The notes: generated from the sequence alone by a model not told the origin. A stretch of DNA of 19,498 nucleotides from Bacteroidota bacterium (GCA_023453665.1 JAEXTA010000235.1:1-19498); one strand, 5' to 3'; shown: positions 8,080 to 15,897, counted from the stretch's first letter. Program-made: numbers and translations.

Positions 8080-10047
8080 TTATTTCAAATTAATTTCGGT
8101 TTCTACAATAGCAGGGAGTTTTTCTTTAAACACAAGAGTTATCTTTTTAGAGTTCTGCAAACAGCCGTATTTTTCAGAATAAACTGATTCACTGATAGTT
8201 ATATTTTTGTTTGAAGCCTCAGTAAAAATCGTTAATGACATTTTAATGTCTTCGTTATTAATTAAAAAAGTTCCATCAGGCAAATTTTTTACAACTACTG
8301 CCGGATGAAGATGAAAATTAATTACCACCTTATGTTCAGCACCGCCAATAAACTCATCCGTGATTTTTATTTTACTATTAATTTTATCGAACCGGAATGT
8401 GCGTTTGCAGATCACGGGATCAGGCAGTCTGGTATATGCGTAGTGCTGTATTGAAAGAAGATCTGAACTTTTATCCTGCTTCCATTCAAGCAGGATTGGT
8501 TTTGTAAGATCTTCTTTTATTTTGAAAAGGCCGTCCGTTTCACTTAATAAAGTATCATCGACATAAGCAGTATTATGATATTTAACCGTTCTTAACCTGT
8601 TCCTCAATTCCCTGTCGGCATAAATTGAATAAGTACCAGGGTCAACTAAAAACTTTTTACCTTTATATAATAACTCAAATGTAAAAGTGTCATTGTGACC
8701 TGGAGCGCCTTTTCCGTAATTACCAATTTCACCAGCTTCAATAAATAAATGTACATCTTCATTTCTTAACATATAGTGCCCGCCTTTTTTATATGCTGAA
8801 GATTCAATTGATGGTTCGCTCTTAAAAAGCTCATCATACTTTTGTTCTGCTTTGCTTCCAAATAACAAAACCAATTCTACGCCTGTTCTTATTTTTTTCA
8901 GAGGCGGATCAAATTCATACATCATCATTCCGACACTAAGCGGGTAAGAATAATCATCCAAGTCCGGTGTATTAAGTGGTAATATCCTTCCTGTTACCGC
9001 GTCACCTATCTGTGGAACCGTAAAATCATCACGTAAATAATCTGATTGCACTCTGAATACTTTCATCAGAATTTCGTCATACTCTTTGGTGAAGGCGGTA
9101 CCAACTTTTGTTATAAAAATTTTTGCAAGATATAAACACTCAAGTATAATTGAATGCAGTGGAACGGACTGTTCGCGGCTTACACCGTCATTATAAAGCT
9201 GAGCCCTGATTTCATATTCCAGTCCGGATTGTGCAAACCGCAGAAGTTTTTTCCCGTAGTAGTCATTCTGGTATAATAATCCGGTTGTTAGCAGAGCAAG
9301 CAGGTTAAGGAGATATTTGATGTCGCGGATTTTAGAATAGTCCAGGTTATTTTCAATAAAAATTGAATGATGAATTATTAAATCATTAAATGTCTGAATA
9401 AAGTTTTCATCAATCTTTTCCGAATCAATAAAGAAGTTGAATGAATAGGCAAGATTAATTAATCTTATTGAAACTTCTGCTGAATCAACCCAGTTCACAC
9501 CAAAACAAAATTTATTTGAAACGATAAAACTTTTGATCAATGAAATATATTTATCAACATATTTTTCATCTGATGTGAGCAGATACGCTTTTCCAAGTAC
9601 AAGAAGTTGATTTAGCCTGGCAATCTGCCAGGGATATTTTATATCAGCGCCTTTGGGTGTATTAAAATAATCTGTTCGCCAGACGAGAGTAGGTTGCCAT
9701 TCATACCCGCTTTTATAGTCCTTCTGCCAATTGATCTCATTACCAAAAGAAATTTCTCCTGTACAAAAGATGTCATATACATTATTGCAAATTTTATCAG
9801 CACGGGCAATTATTAATTCATCTTTTTCGATCTTATTAATTGTGGCTATCAGTTCAGACTTTTCTTCGGATGACTTGCAGAATGATAAAGGATAGTCCTG
9901 CTTAAATCCTTTTAACGATTTAAGTGCATTCAATTTGGGAAGCGGAAACTTTTTCCCGATAAATGTAGAAGCCTCAACATCCCGCCTGAACATTCTCTGG
10001 CGTAGATATGTATAATTGAACGATATTAAATAATCGAATAAACCCAT
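8080..10047 (-). CDS. Heparinase II/III-family protein, probably with degenerate lyase site
   Basis: With the start at ATG 10047 the protein has 655 residues. The frame extends to a GTG at 10098, but that would leave almost no leader after the predicted promoter and has no ribosome site. There is no signal peptide, unlike secreted polysaccharide lyases. Residues about 130-330 form the alpha/alpha toroid (for example YPWQIARLNQLLVLGKAY and LYNDGVSREQS). Residues 430-640 form the heparinase II/III beta-sandwich, with GKGAPGHNDTFTFEL (H451), FLVDPGTY and VKYHNTAYVDD. In lyases of this family an NNH histidine and a tyrosine after EQS are usually catalytic. Here the aligned positions appear to read DIK and EQSVPLH, so both seem lost. 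It begins the five-gene operon. It may bind or remodel glycan, as similar proteins in polysaccharide clusters do. Confidence 0.8.
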   Translation of the reverse strand: MGLFDYLISFNYTYLRQRMFRRDVEASTFIGKKFPLPKLNALKSLKGFKQDYPLSFCKSSEEKSELIATINKIEKDELIIARADKICNNVYDIFCTGEISFGNEINWQKDYKSGYEWQPTLVWRTDYFNTPKGADIKYPWQIARLNQLLVLGKAYLLTSDEKYVDKYISLIKSFIVSNKFCFGVNWVDSAEVSIRLINLAYSFNFFIDSEKIDENFIQTFNDLIIHHSIFIENNLDYSKIRDIKYLLNLLALLTTGLLYQNDYYGKKLLRFAQSGLEYEIRAQLYNDGVSREQSVPLHSIILECLYLAKIFITKVGTAFTKEYDEILMKVFRVQSDYLRDDFTVPQIGDAVTGRILPLNTPDLDDYSYPLSVGMMMYEFDPPLKKIRTGVELVLLFGSKAEQKYDELFKSEPSIESSAYKKGGHYMLRNEDVHLFIEAGEIGNYGKGAPGHNDTFTFELLYKGKKFLVDPGTYSIYADRELRNRLRTVKYHNTAYVDDTLLSETDGLFKIKEDLTKPILLEWKQDKSSDLLSIQHYAYTRLPDPVICKRTFRFDKINSKIKITDEFIGGAEHKVVINFHLHPAVVVKNLPDGTFLINNEDIKMSLTIFTEASNKNITISESVYSEKYGCLQNSKKITLVFKEKLPAIVETEINLK

Positions 10048-10091
10048 ATAAATATATTTTATGGAATGGTTTAAAATAAAAAGAATCTTTA

Positions 10092-10120
10092 TTTTCACGA
10101 CAGCATTTCACTATTATAAT
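10092..10120 (+). promoter_or_regulatory. Candidate promoter for the M28 peptidase / bshA operon
   Basis: TTTTCA (10092-10097), a 17-nt spacer, and a perfect TATAAT (10115-10120). The same site also fits the Bacteroidota -7 motif TAnnTTTG as TAATTTTG (10117-10124). Transcription would begin near 10127, 16 nt before the ATG, and the transcript would carry AAGGA at about 10134-10138. Confidence 0.5.
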
Positions 10121-10141
10121 TTTGGTACTTCTTAAGGACAA
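10113..10141 (-). promoter_or_regulatory. Candidate sigma-70-type promoter for the heparinase-like operon
   Basis: On the minus strand TTGTCC (10136-10141) is followed after exactly 17 nt by TATAAT (10113-10118), a perfect -10 hexamer. The start of transcription would be near 10106, leaving about 58 nt before ATG 10047. The element overlaps the oppositely directed promoter. Confidence 0.5.
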
Positions 10142-10142
10142 T

Positions 10143-11681
10143 ATGATTTATTTTAAGCCGGGTATTCTGTTATCCTCAGTTATTGCATTACTTTTTATAA
10201 GCTGCTCTTCCCATCACATTTCTACTGTTGATGCAGGTGATGAAATTATTAGCGTCGGGAATCTAAAAGCGAATCTTGAATTTCTTTCAGATGATTTATT
10301 GGAAGGTCGTGAGGCAACAACGCGAGGCGAAAAACTGGCTGGTTTGTTTATTTCGTCTGAGCTTAAGAAATACGGTGTATCTCCCTACTTGAACGACTAT
10401 TACCAGAGATTTAACCTTTTTGCCGCTTCATCTGACAGATCATCGATGGTTGAGGTAAATAGTTTACAAGACAAAAATATTTTCAGGATGAATAAAGATT
10501 TCTATATAATCCGCTCATCAGAAAATACAGATACGGTTGCCGCCGTTTTTGCGGGCTTCGGTATAACTGCGGAAGAATTTGGTTATGATGATTACGCCGG
10601 CATTGATGTAAAAGATAAGATAATAATAATTCTGCCAGGTGAACCTTACAGCAGAGACAAAAATTTTTTCGATGGTGAAGAAGAAACAACATATTCATCA
10701 TTTTTTTCAAAGATAAGGCGGGCTTCCGCAAAAGGTGTTAAGGGAATAATTTTACTTGATACTGACACAGCCGGTGTAAACTGGAATAATTGGTCTGACT
10801 TCGTAACTAAACCCGCATTGTCATTACATCCTGTTAAAGATAAACCATCAATGACTATTCTGCATTTCAATTATAACGCGTCTTCACTATTAATGAAAGG
10901 GAGCGAAAAAAATCTGGAAGAATTAGTAAATATGGATTTGAATGAACAAAAAATTACTGTATTTGAAATGAGTGGTAAGGTTAATCTTTCAATCAAAAAA
11001 ATCTCGGAAAATAAAGAGTCTTTTAACATTATCGGAATAATTCCAGGTAACGATCCTAATTTGAAAAATGAATTTGTTGCTATTGGCGCTCACTTTGATC
11101 ACCTTGGTATAAAGGGTAATGAAGTATTCAACGGTGCCGATGATGACGGGTCGGGTGTAGTTGCAGTACTTGAAGTTGCTAATGCTTTTATGAAAACAAA
11201 AGCAAACAAAAGATCGATCCTGGTGGTGTTTCATGCCGCTGAAGAAAAAGGATTGTACGGATCGGAATATTTAACCGGCAATCTTGATATTATGGATAAG
11301 ATTGTTGCCCAGATAAATATAGACATGATTGGCAGAGAAAGTATTGATACACTTTATTCTGTTGGTTCAGATAAGATCAACCCTCTGTTAAAAGATATTG
11401 TCGAAGAAGCGAACAACGAGTCATCCGGATTCATTTTCAACTACAAGTTTGATGAACCAGACGATCCTGAAAAGATATATTTCAGAAGTGACCACTATAA
11501 CTATGCTAAGAACGGAATTCCTGTTGTTTTTTTCTATGATAATATGAAAGTTGACTACCATAAAACAACCGATGATGTTGACAAAATAAATTTTGAAAAA
11601 ATAAAGAAGACGAGCGAACTCATTTATCTTACGGCTCTGAAAATTTCAAACAACAGTATTAATCTCAGAACAAATAAATAA
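10143..11681 (+). CDS. M28-family zinc metallopeptidase, predicted lipoprotein
   Basis: A 512-residue protein. The start is ATG 10143, with AAGGA 5 nt upstream, preferred over an in-frame TTG at 10122. The N-terminus MIYFKPGILLSSVIALLFIS followed by C21 reads as a lipoprotein signal (FISC), so the enzyme is probably anchored outside the inner membrane. Residues about 120-260 contain a PA-like insert (AGFGITAEEFGYDDYAG). The M28 co-catalytic di-zinc centre is complete: H327 (GAHFDH), D344 (GADDDGSG), general base E377 and ligand E378 (FHAAEEKG), D404 (NIDMIG) and H483 (DYHKTTDD). It is predicted to remove N-terminal residues from peptides. It heads the plus-strand group, 42 nt before bshA, and faces the heparinase-like operon. 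Confidence 0.92.
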   Translation: MIYFKPGILLSSVIALLFISCSSHHISTVDAGDEIISVGNLKANLEFLSDDLLEGREATTRGEKLAGLFISSELKKYGVSPYLNDYYQRFNLFAASSDRSSMVEVNSLQDKNIFRMNKDFYIIRSSENTDTVAAVFAGFGITAEEFGYDDYAGIDVKDKIIIILPGEPYSRDKNFFDGEEETTYSSFFSKIRRASAKGVKGIILLDTDTAGVNWNNWSDFVTKPALSLHPVKDKPSMTILHFNYNASSLLMKGSEKNLEELVNMDLNEQKITVFEMSGKVNLSIKKISENKESFNIIGIIPGNDPNLKNEFVAIGAHFDHLGIKGNEVFNGADDDGSGVVAVLEVANAFMKTKANKRSILVVFHAAEEKGLYGSEYLTGNLDIMDKIVAQINIDMIGRESIDTLYSVGSDKINPLLKDIVEEANNESSGFIFNYKFDEPDDPEKIYFRSDHYNYAKNGIPVVFFYDNMKVDYHKTTDDVDKINFEKIKKTSELIYLTALKISNNSINLRTNK

Positions 11682-11723
11682 CAGAATATTTTTCACCTTG
11701 ATCTAAAAGAATAGAAATCAAAA

Positions 11724-12848
11724 ATGAAAATCGGAATTACCTGTTACCCTACATACGGCGGCAGCGGTGTTATTGCCACCGAACTTGGAAAAGAACTTGC
11801 TCTGCGCGGACACCAGGTTCACTTTATAAGTTATGCGCTTCCTTTCAGACTTAACCAGTACATTGAAAATATAGTTTTTCATGAAGTGGAAATGAGCAAC
11901 TATCCGTTGTTTGAATTCCCGCTTTACAGCCTTGCTCTTGCAAGTAAAATGGTTGAAGTGGCTAATTATGAAAAACTTGATCTGCTTCACGTACATTATG
12001 CAATACCGCACGCAAGCAGCGCATACCTGGCAAAACAAATGTTAAAACCGGTTAAAGATTTAAAAGTTACTACGACACTTCACGGAACCGATATCACTTT
12101 AGTCGGACTCGAGCCTTCCTTCCTGCCTCTTGTTAAGTTCAGTATTGAACAAAGTGATGGGGTTACTACTGTTTCAAGATTCCTTAAAGAAAAAACTCTT
12201 ACCAATTACGAAATTGATAAAGACATTGAAGTAATACCAAACTTTGTAGACACTAATTTGTTCAAACCGATCGAACATTGTGTGTTTAAAAAACACATAG
12301 CGCCTAATGATGAAAAAGTTCTTGTCCATACCTCAAACTTCCGCCAGGTAAAAAGAGTTATGGATACAATTAAAATATTTGATATAGTGCAAAAGGAGGT
12401 TCCTTCAAAACTGCTTCTCGTAGGAGATGGTCCAGACAGATCTGAATGCGAAAGACTTGCCAGAGAATTGAATCTTATGGAACATGTAAAATTTCTTGGT
12501 AAGCAGGATGGGTTGGTTGAAATACTTTCTGCATCGGATTTATTTTTAATACCATCACAGTCAGAAAGTTTTGGTCTTGCCGCACTTGAAGCAATGGCAG
12601 TTGGACTTCCCGTTATAAGCTCAAGTGTTGGCGGTTTACCTGAATTAGTCCGCCATAACGAAACAGGTTTTATAGCAGAGATAGGTGATGTTGACCGAAT
12701 GGCTAAATACGCGATTGATCTTTTGACAAACAACAGGAAGTATGATTTATTTTCATCTGCATCACGTTCACGTGCAGTTAATAAGTTTGATAAATCGATT
12801 GTGGTTCCCTTATATGAAGACCATTACAAAAAAGTGTTAGGCGAATAA
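11724..12848 (+). CDS. bshA: BshA, N-acetyl-alpha-D-glucosaminyl L-malate synthase
   Basis: A 374-residue GT4 glycosyltransferase that transfers GlcNAc from UDP-GlcNAc to L-malate, the first step of bacillithiol synthesis in the cytoplasm. The N-terminus, MKIGITCYPTYGGSGVIATE, is highly characteristic of BshA. HVHYAIPHASSAYLAKQ and HGTDITLVG follow the family pattern. The GT-B nucleotide-sugar site has ESFGLAALE with E281 and E289 (EX7E), then GLPVISSSVGGLPELV. The length is normal. The start at ATG 11724 has only a weak purine-rich site. The stop overlaps the next start by 1 nt (TAATG). Neither bshB nor bshC is in this window, so the rest of the pathway must lie elsewhere. Confidence 0.96.
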   Translation: MKIGITCYPTYGGSGVIATELGKELALRGHQVHFISYALPFRLNQYIENIVFHEVEMSNYPLFEFPLYSLALASKMVEVANYEKLDLLHVHYAIPHASSAYLAKQMLKPVKDLKVTTTLHGTDITLVGLEPSFLPLVKFSIEQSDGVTTVSRFLKEKTLTNYEIDKDIEVIPNFVDTNLFKPIEHCVFKKHIAPNDEKVLVHTSNFRQVKRVMDTIKIFDIVQKEVPSKLLLVGDGPDRSECERLARELNLMEHVKFLGKQDGLVEILSASDLFLIPSQSESFGLAALEAMAVGLPVISSSVGGLPELVRHNETGFIAEIGDVDRMAKYAIDLLTNNRKYDLFSSASRSRAVNKFDKSIVVPLYEDHYKKVLGE

Positions 12849-13270
12849 TGAGAATTTATTGTGCCGGCGCAATAAAAGGTGATATAACATACCAACAGTA
12901 TTATAAGTGGATTGTTGAATATCTCAGCGATAAAAATCACGTGGCTTACTCTGAATTGAACAAAGAATTATTTACCAGTAATTCACTTACTGACAGAGAA
13001 ATTTTTACACGCGATATTCAGTGGTTAAAAGAAAGTGAATTGATGATAGCCGAAATATCAGGGCCAAGTCTCGGCGTAGGATTTGAAATAAGTTTTGCTT
13101 TATACGTTTTAAACATTCCTGTTTTAGCTTTATATCAGCCTTCGGTTACAAGAGTTTCAGCAATGATTAATGGATGTACATCTGACCTGATTTCTATTCA
13201 GAGTTATACATCCTATGAAGAACTAAAAGAAATAATCGACCAATTTTTAATTTATAATACACCCGATTGA
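12848..13270 (+). CDS. DNPH1-like 2'-deoxynucleoside 5'-phosphate N-hydrolase
   Basis: A 140-residue protein of the nucleoside 2-deoxyribosyltransferase superfamily, closest in pattern to DNPH1/RCL, which cleaves the base from deoxynucleoside monophosphates, including modified ones. The signature runs from MRIYCAGAIKG (phosphate/sugar loop) through FTRDIQWL (D56) and MIAEISGPSLGVGFEISFAL, with E80 at the catalytic glutamate position, to TRVSAMINGC, matching the DNPH1 order SGR-x-LSAMI. The length is that of a minimal NDT-fold subunit, so it should be an oligomer. It starts within the bshA stop (TAATG) and ends overlapping the next start, so it is translated as part of one coupled message. A nucleotide-pool cleansing role is likely; the exact substrate is uncertain. 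Confidence 0.85.
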   Translation: MRIYCAGAIKGDITYQQYYKWIVEYLSDKNHVAYSELNKELFTSNSLTDREIFTRDIQWLKESELMIAEISGPSLGVGFEISFALYVLNIPVLALYQPSVTRVSAMINGCTSDLISIQSYTSYEELKEIIDQFLIYNTPD

Positions 13271-13695
13271 AAGAAAGAGAATTCATTTCGTACTGGCTTC
13301 AAATCCTTCAGCAAGATGGTTTAAAAGAATTCCCCTCTGAGTTTATTCAGACAGAAAATTGTTCAACCATTTCAATGCCCGGCAAAACACTTGTATTGGG
13401 TAAGGAGTTCTTCGGAGAGATTGAAATTACGACAGTGGATGGAAAGTTATTTCTGCAGGTAGGGAATATGTACCATGCAAAATATGTTGTGTATGCAAAT
13501 AAAAATCTGCCTCAGCAGATAATCATTCCTAAAGATGAAAATGTAATTGAACAAGCAGTTATAGAATACGAGAACTACATCGATTCACTTATTCGTTTAA
13601 TAGGCAGTGACTACAAAAAGAAATTCCCGGGTGAAAAAAATCAGCAGATGGTAACTAACAACATTTTGCGTGCAATGAATATAGTGCGTTACTGA
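13267..13695 (+). CDS. Unknown protein, 142 aa, TTG start coupled to upstream gene
   Basis: I do not recognise this family. The frame opens at TTG 13267, whose last two bases form the TGA stop of the preceding gene with the following A (TTGA). The next in-frame ATG lies 36 codons in and would lose conserved-looking sequence. There is no signal peptide or membrane segment. The N-terminus looks helical (EREFISYWLQILQQDGLKEF). The middle has short strands (KTLVLGKEFFGEIEITTVDG and KLFLQVGNMYHAKYVVYAN). The C-terminus is helical and basic, ending RAMNIVRY. A single cysteine is present. Codon use resembles its neighbours, and the tight packing with the DNPH1-like and RsmF-like genes argues that it is real. 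Confidence 0.75.
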   Translation: MKEREFISYWLQILQQDGLKEFPSEFIQTENCSTISMPGKTLVLGKEFFGEIEITTVDGKLFLQVGNMYHAKYVVYANKNLPQQIIIPKDENVIEQAVIEYENYIDSLIRLIGSDYKKKFPGEKNQQMVTNNILRAMNIVRY

Positions 13696-13700
13696 AATTT

Positions 13701-15140
13701 ATGATCGAAATAAGCGACAGCATATATTCATACCTGTTAAATCTTTACGGTGAATCAATTGCATCTCACTATGTTGATTATATAAAGCTTGAACCGGTTC
13801 AGTATATCAGGGCAAATTCACTGAAAATATCTGCGAACCAACTCTCCGGAATTTTGTTCAACAACTACAAAATTGAAACCAGCCCGGTACCGGGGCTTGA
13901 TAATTCCTTAAAGGTTCTAACAGGCACCAATCTCGTTGGTAAAACAGTAGAACATATCACCGGCTTATATTACATTCAAAGTCTATCATCAATGCTTCCG
14001 CCTGTAGTACTAAAACCATCAGCCAATGAAAAGGTTCTGGATCTTTGTGCTGCTCCTGGCTCAAAGTCCACACAGCTTGCCGAAATGATGAACAATTGCG
14101 GAACTCTGATTGTAAATGAAATTCAGCTTAGCAGGGTTAAAACTTTGGTTTACAATTTAGACAGATTAAATATTATCAATGCCGGCGTACTCAATTTTAA
14201 AGGTGAAATTTTAAGTAAGATATTCTATAACTACTTTGACAAAATACTCCTTGATGTTCCCTGCAGCGGTTTGGGAATTTTACAGAAGAAGGAGGAAGTC
14301 AGCAACTGGTGGTCGAAAGACCGGGTTAAAGCTTTAAGTGAATTACAGTTGAAACTGCTTGTTGCTGCAATCAAAATGTTAAAACCGGGAGGTGAAATAG
14401 TTTATTCTACCTGTACACTAACACCAGAAGAAAATGAAATAGTAATAAACTCTGCTTTAAAAAAATATCCTGTTGAACTTTGTGAAATCTCAATTCCCAT
14501 TAAAAGCCATAACGGGTTTATTAAACATGAAAATGAATCACTCAACCCCGCTTTATCATTTTCAAAAAGATTGATTCCCTGGGAAGTGAACTCGGATGGA
14601 TTTTTTGTTGCCAAACTTACAAAAACAGAAACGACGCCTCCGATGGAAGAATTAAAATCATTGCGGACAAAAGATATTCTCATTACCGATTACAAAAACA
14701 AAAAAATAAATCCGATGCTGCTCAAACTTTTTCACTATTACGGCATTGATGAATCTGTACTTGAACAATTTAAATTTCAAATAAAGAATAATGATCTGTA
14801 TTTCCATAATGCTGACTGGGAGGGAGATAATCCGGGTATTTACGAACGGATCGGGACAAGGTTCGGGCTTATTGACCGCAATAATGAAATAATATTAAAT
14901 ACCCAGGCAGCGCAAGTCCTTGCTAAATACTTTAGGGAAAATGTTTATTATATTACTGAAGCTTTAGAATTAAACAGATATCTTGAAGGAGGGGTATTCA
15001 AAAATAAAAGTCAAATAAAGGGTCAATGTGTGGTGAAATTTAACGATAATATAATTGGTTCGGCAGTAGTAACTGCATCAGGTATTAAAAGCAGATTTCC
15101 ACGTGCAAAACGCACACAGGATATACACAAAGATTTTTGA
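13701..15140 (+). CDS. RsmF/NSUN-family RNA (cytosine-C5)-methyltransferase
   Basis: A 479-residue SAM-dependent RNA m5C methyltransferase of the NOL1/NOP2/Sun family, with the two-domain build of RsmF. Residues 1-100 are the N-terminal RNA-binding part (QYIRANSLKIS). The SAM site is VLDLCAAPGSKSTQLAEMM (112-130). Motif IV is LLDVPCSGLG, with C188 aiding product release. Motif VI is VYSTCTLTPEENE, with nucleophile C238. Residues about 300-479 form the C-terminal RsmF-like/PUA-like extension, ending SGIKSRFPRAKRTQDIHKDF. The target is probably 16S rRNA, but tRNA cannot be excluded. It begins 5 nt after the unknown gene and ends 10 nt before the ArsC-like gene. No separate ribosome site is evident at ATG 13701. 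Confidence 0.92.
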   Translation: MIEISDSIYSYLLNLYGESIASHYVDYIKLEPVQYIRANSLKISANQLSGILFNNYKIETSPVPGLDNSLKVLTGTNLVGKTVEHITGLYYIQSLSSMLPPVVLKPSANEKVLDLCAAPGSKSTQLAEMMNNCGTLIVNEIQLSRVKTLVYNLDRLNIINAGVLNFKGEILSKIFYNYFDKILLDVPCSGLGILQKKEEVSNWWSKDRVKALSELQLKLLVAAIKMLKPGGEIVYSTCTLTPEENEIVINSALKKYPVELCEISIPIKSHNGFIKHENESLNPALSFSKRLIPWEVNSDGFFVAKLTKTETTPPMEELKSLRTKDILITDYKNKKINPMLLKLFHYYGIDESVLEQFKFQIKNNDLYFHNADWEGDNPGIYERIGTRFGLIDRNNEIILNTQAAQVLAKYFRENVYYITEALELNRYLEGGVFKNKSQIKGQCVVKFNDNIIGSAVVTASGIKSRFPRAKRTQDIHKDF

Positions 15141-15150
15141 AAGGGTAAGT

Positions 15151-15492
15151 ATGAATATTCAAATATTCGGAGATAGAAAATCTCAGGAGTCAAAAAAGGC
15201 AGAACGATTTTTCAGGGAGCGTGGAATTCCATTCCACTACAAAGAACTACCCGAAGATGGAATTTCAGAAGGTGAGCTTGATAACATCTGCAGGGCAATA
15301 CCTATCTATGATCTCATTGATAAAACCGGAAAAGAGTTCCGCAAAAAAAATATGCAGTTCATGATTTATGATATCCGGGAAGAATTGCTGACAAACCCAA
15401 GGTTATTCAAAACACCAATTGTGCGCAATGAAAAAGATGCAACAGTAGGGTATCAACCAGATACCTGGACAAAATGGATATCTAAAGATTAA
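15151..15492 (+). CDS. ArsC/Spx-like thioredoxin-fold protein lacking the catalytic cysteine
   Basis: A 113-residue protein. The start is ATG 15151, with AAAGGG 5-7 nt upstream; an upstream in-frame ATG at 15103 lies inside the rsmF-like gene. The fold pattern is that of ArsC/Spx: MNIQIFGDR strand, then KSQESKKAERFFRERGIPFHY, a helical centre with KKNMQFMIYD, LLTNPRLFKTPIVRN with the cis-proline, and a C-terminal helix (YQPDTWTKWI). Where ArsC or Spx has CxxC/CxxS, the sequence reads S11-Q-E-S14, so no redox cysteine is present; the only cysteine is C47. Arsenate reduction by the standard route is therefore unlikely, and a binding or regulatory role is more plausible. Its place in the bacillithiol operon is suggestive only. 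Confidence 0.85.
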   Translation: MNIQIFGDRKSQESKKAERFFRERGIPFHYKELPEDGISEGELDNICRAIPIYDLIDKTGKEFRKKNMQFMIYDIREELLTNPRLFKTPIVRNEKDATVGYQPDTWTKWISKD

Positions 15493-15494
15493 TT

Positions 15495-15857
15495 ATGGCA
15501 AGCAAAATTAATTCACCAACTCAGATCAAAGCTGCGGGCAACAAAACAAAGATCATTGAGGAATTTATCGGAAGAGTGAACAGTGTTACTTCTTCTTTAA
15601 GTATAGCGAAGATGACGAGCCCCTCCGGATGGGTTGAACCCGGTCAAACACCTGAGTTTGACGAATATACCATTGTATTAAAAGGAATGTTAAAAGTTAA
15701 AACACTTAACGAAGAATTTGAAGTTCATGCCGGAGAAGCGATCATTGTAAATAAAAATGAATGGGTACAGTACAGCACTCCCGGTCCTGATGGCGCAGAG
15801 TATATTGCAGTTTGTCTTCCTGCATTCTCACCCGATACTGTCCACAGGGATGAATAA
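15495..15857 (+). CDS. Small cupin-domain protein with altered metal-site motifs
   Basis: A 120-residue single-domain cupin starting at ATG 15495, 2 nt after the ArsC-like stop. Cupin motif 1 reads GWVEPGQTPEFDEYTIVLKG, where the usual HxH is replaced by Q51 and E54. Motif 2 reads HAGEAIIVNKNEWVQYSTPG, where the usual histidine is replaced by Q. The C-terminus, YIAVCLPAFSPDTVHRD, is shared by a recurring bacterial cupin group, as far as I recall, so the substitutions are likely a family trait and not decay. It may use other ligands or none. The function is unknown. It is the last gene of the plus-strand group and is followed by a strong hairpin candidate. Confidence 0.85.
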   Translation: MASKINSPTQIKAAGNKTKIIEEFIGRVNSVTSSLSIAKMTSPSGWVEPGQTPEFDEYTIVLKGMLKVKTLNEEFEVHAGEAIIVNKNEWVQYSTPGPDGAEYIAVCLPAFSPDTVHRDE

Positions 15858-15897
15858 GATTTTTTTACCGTCTGATTTAATACAATTCACAAAAAGA

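Noticed and set aside
10048..10098. GTG start at 10098 for the heparinase-like gene (17 extra residues)
   Set aside because: No ribosome site, not a signal peptide, and it would lie only about 8 nt after the predicted transcription start. ATG 10047 preferred, though not proven.
12206..12733. 175-codon minus-strand frame inside bshA
   Set aside because: Shadow frame of a clearly identified gene, with no recognisable domain or upstream signal.
15103..15150. Earlier ATG for the ArsC-like gene
   Set aside because: It falls inside the RsmF-like gene; the ArsC fold begins exactly at ATG 15151, which has its own ribosome site.
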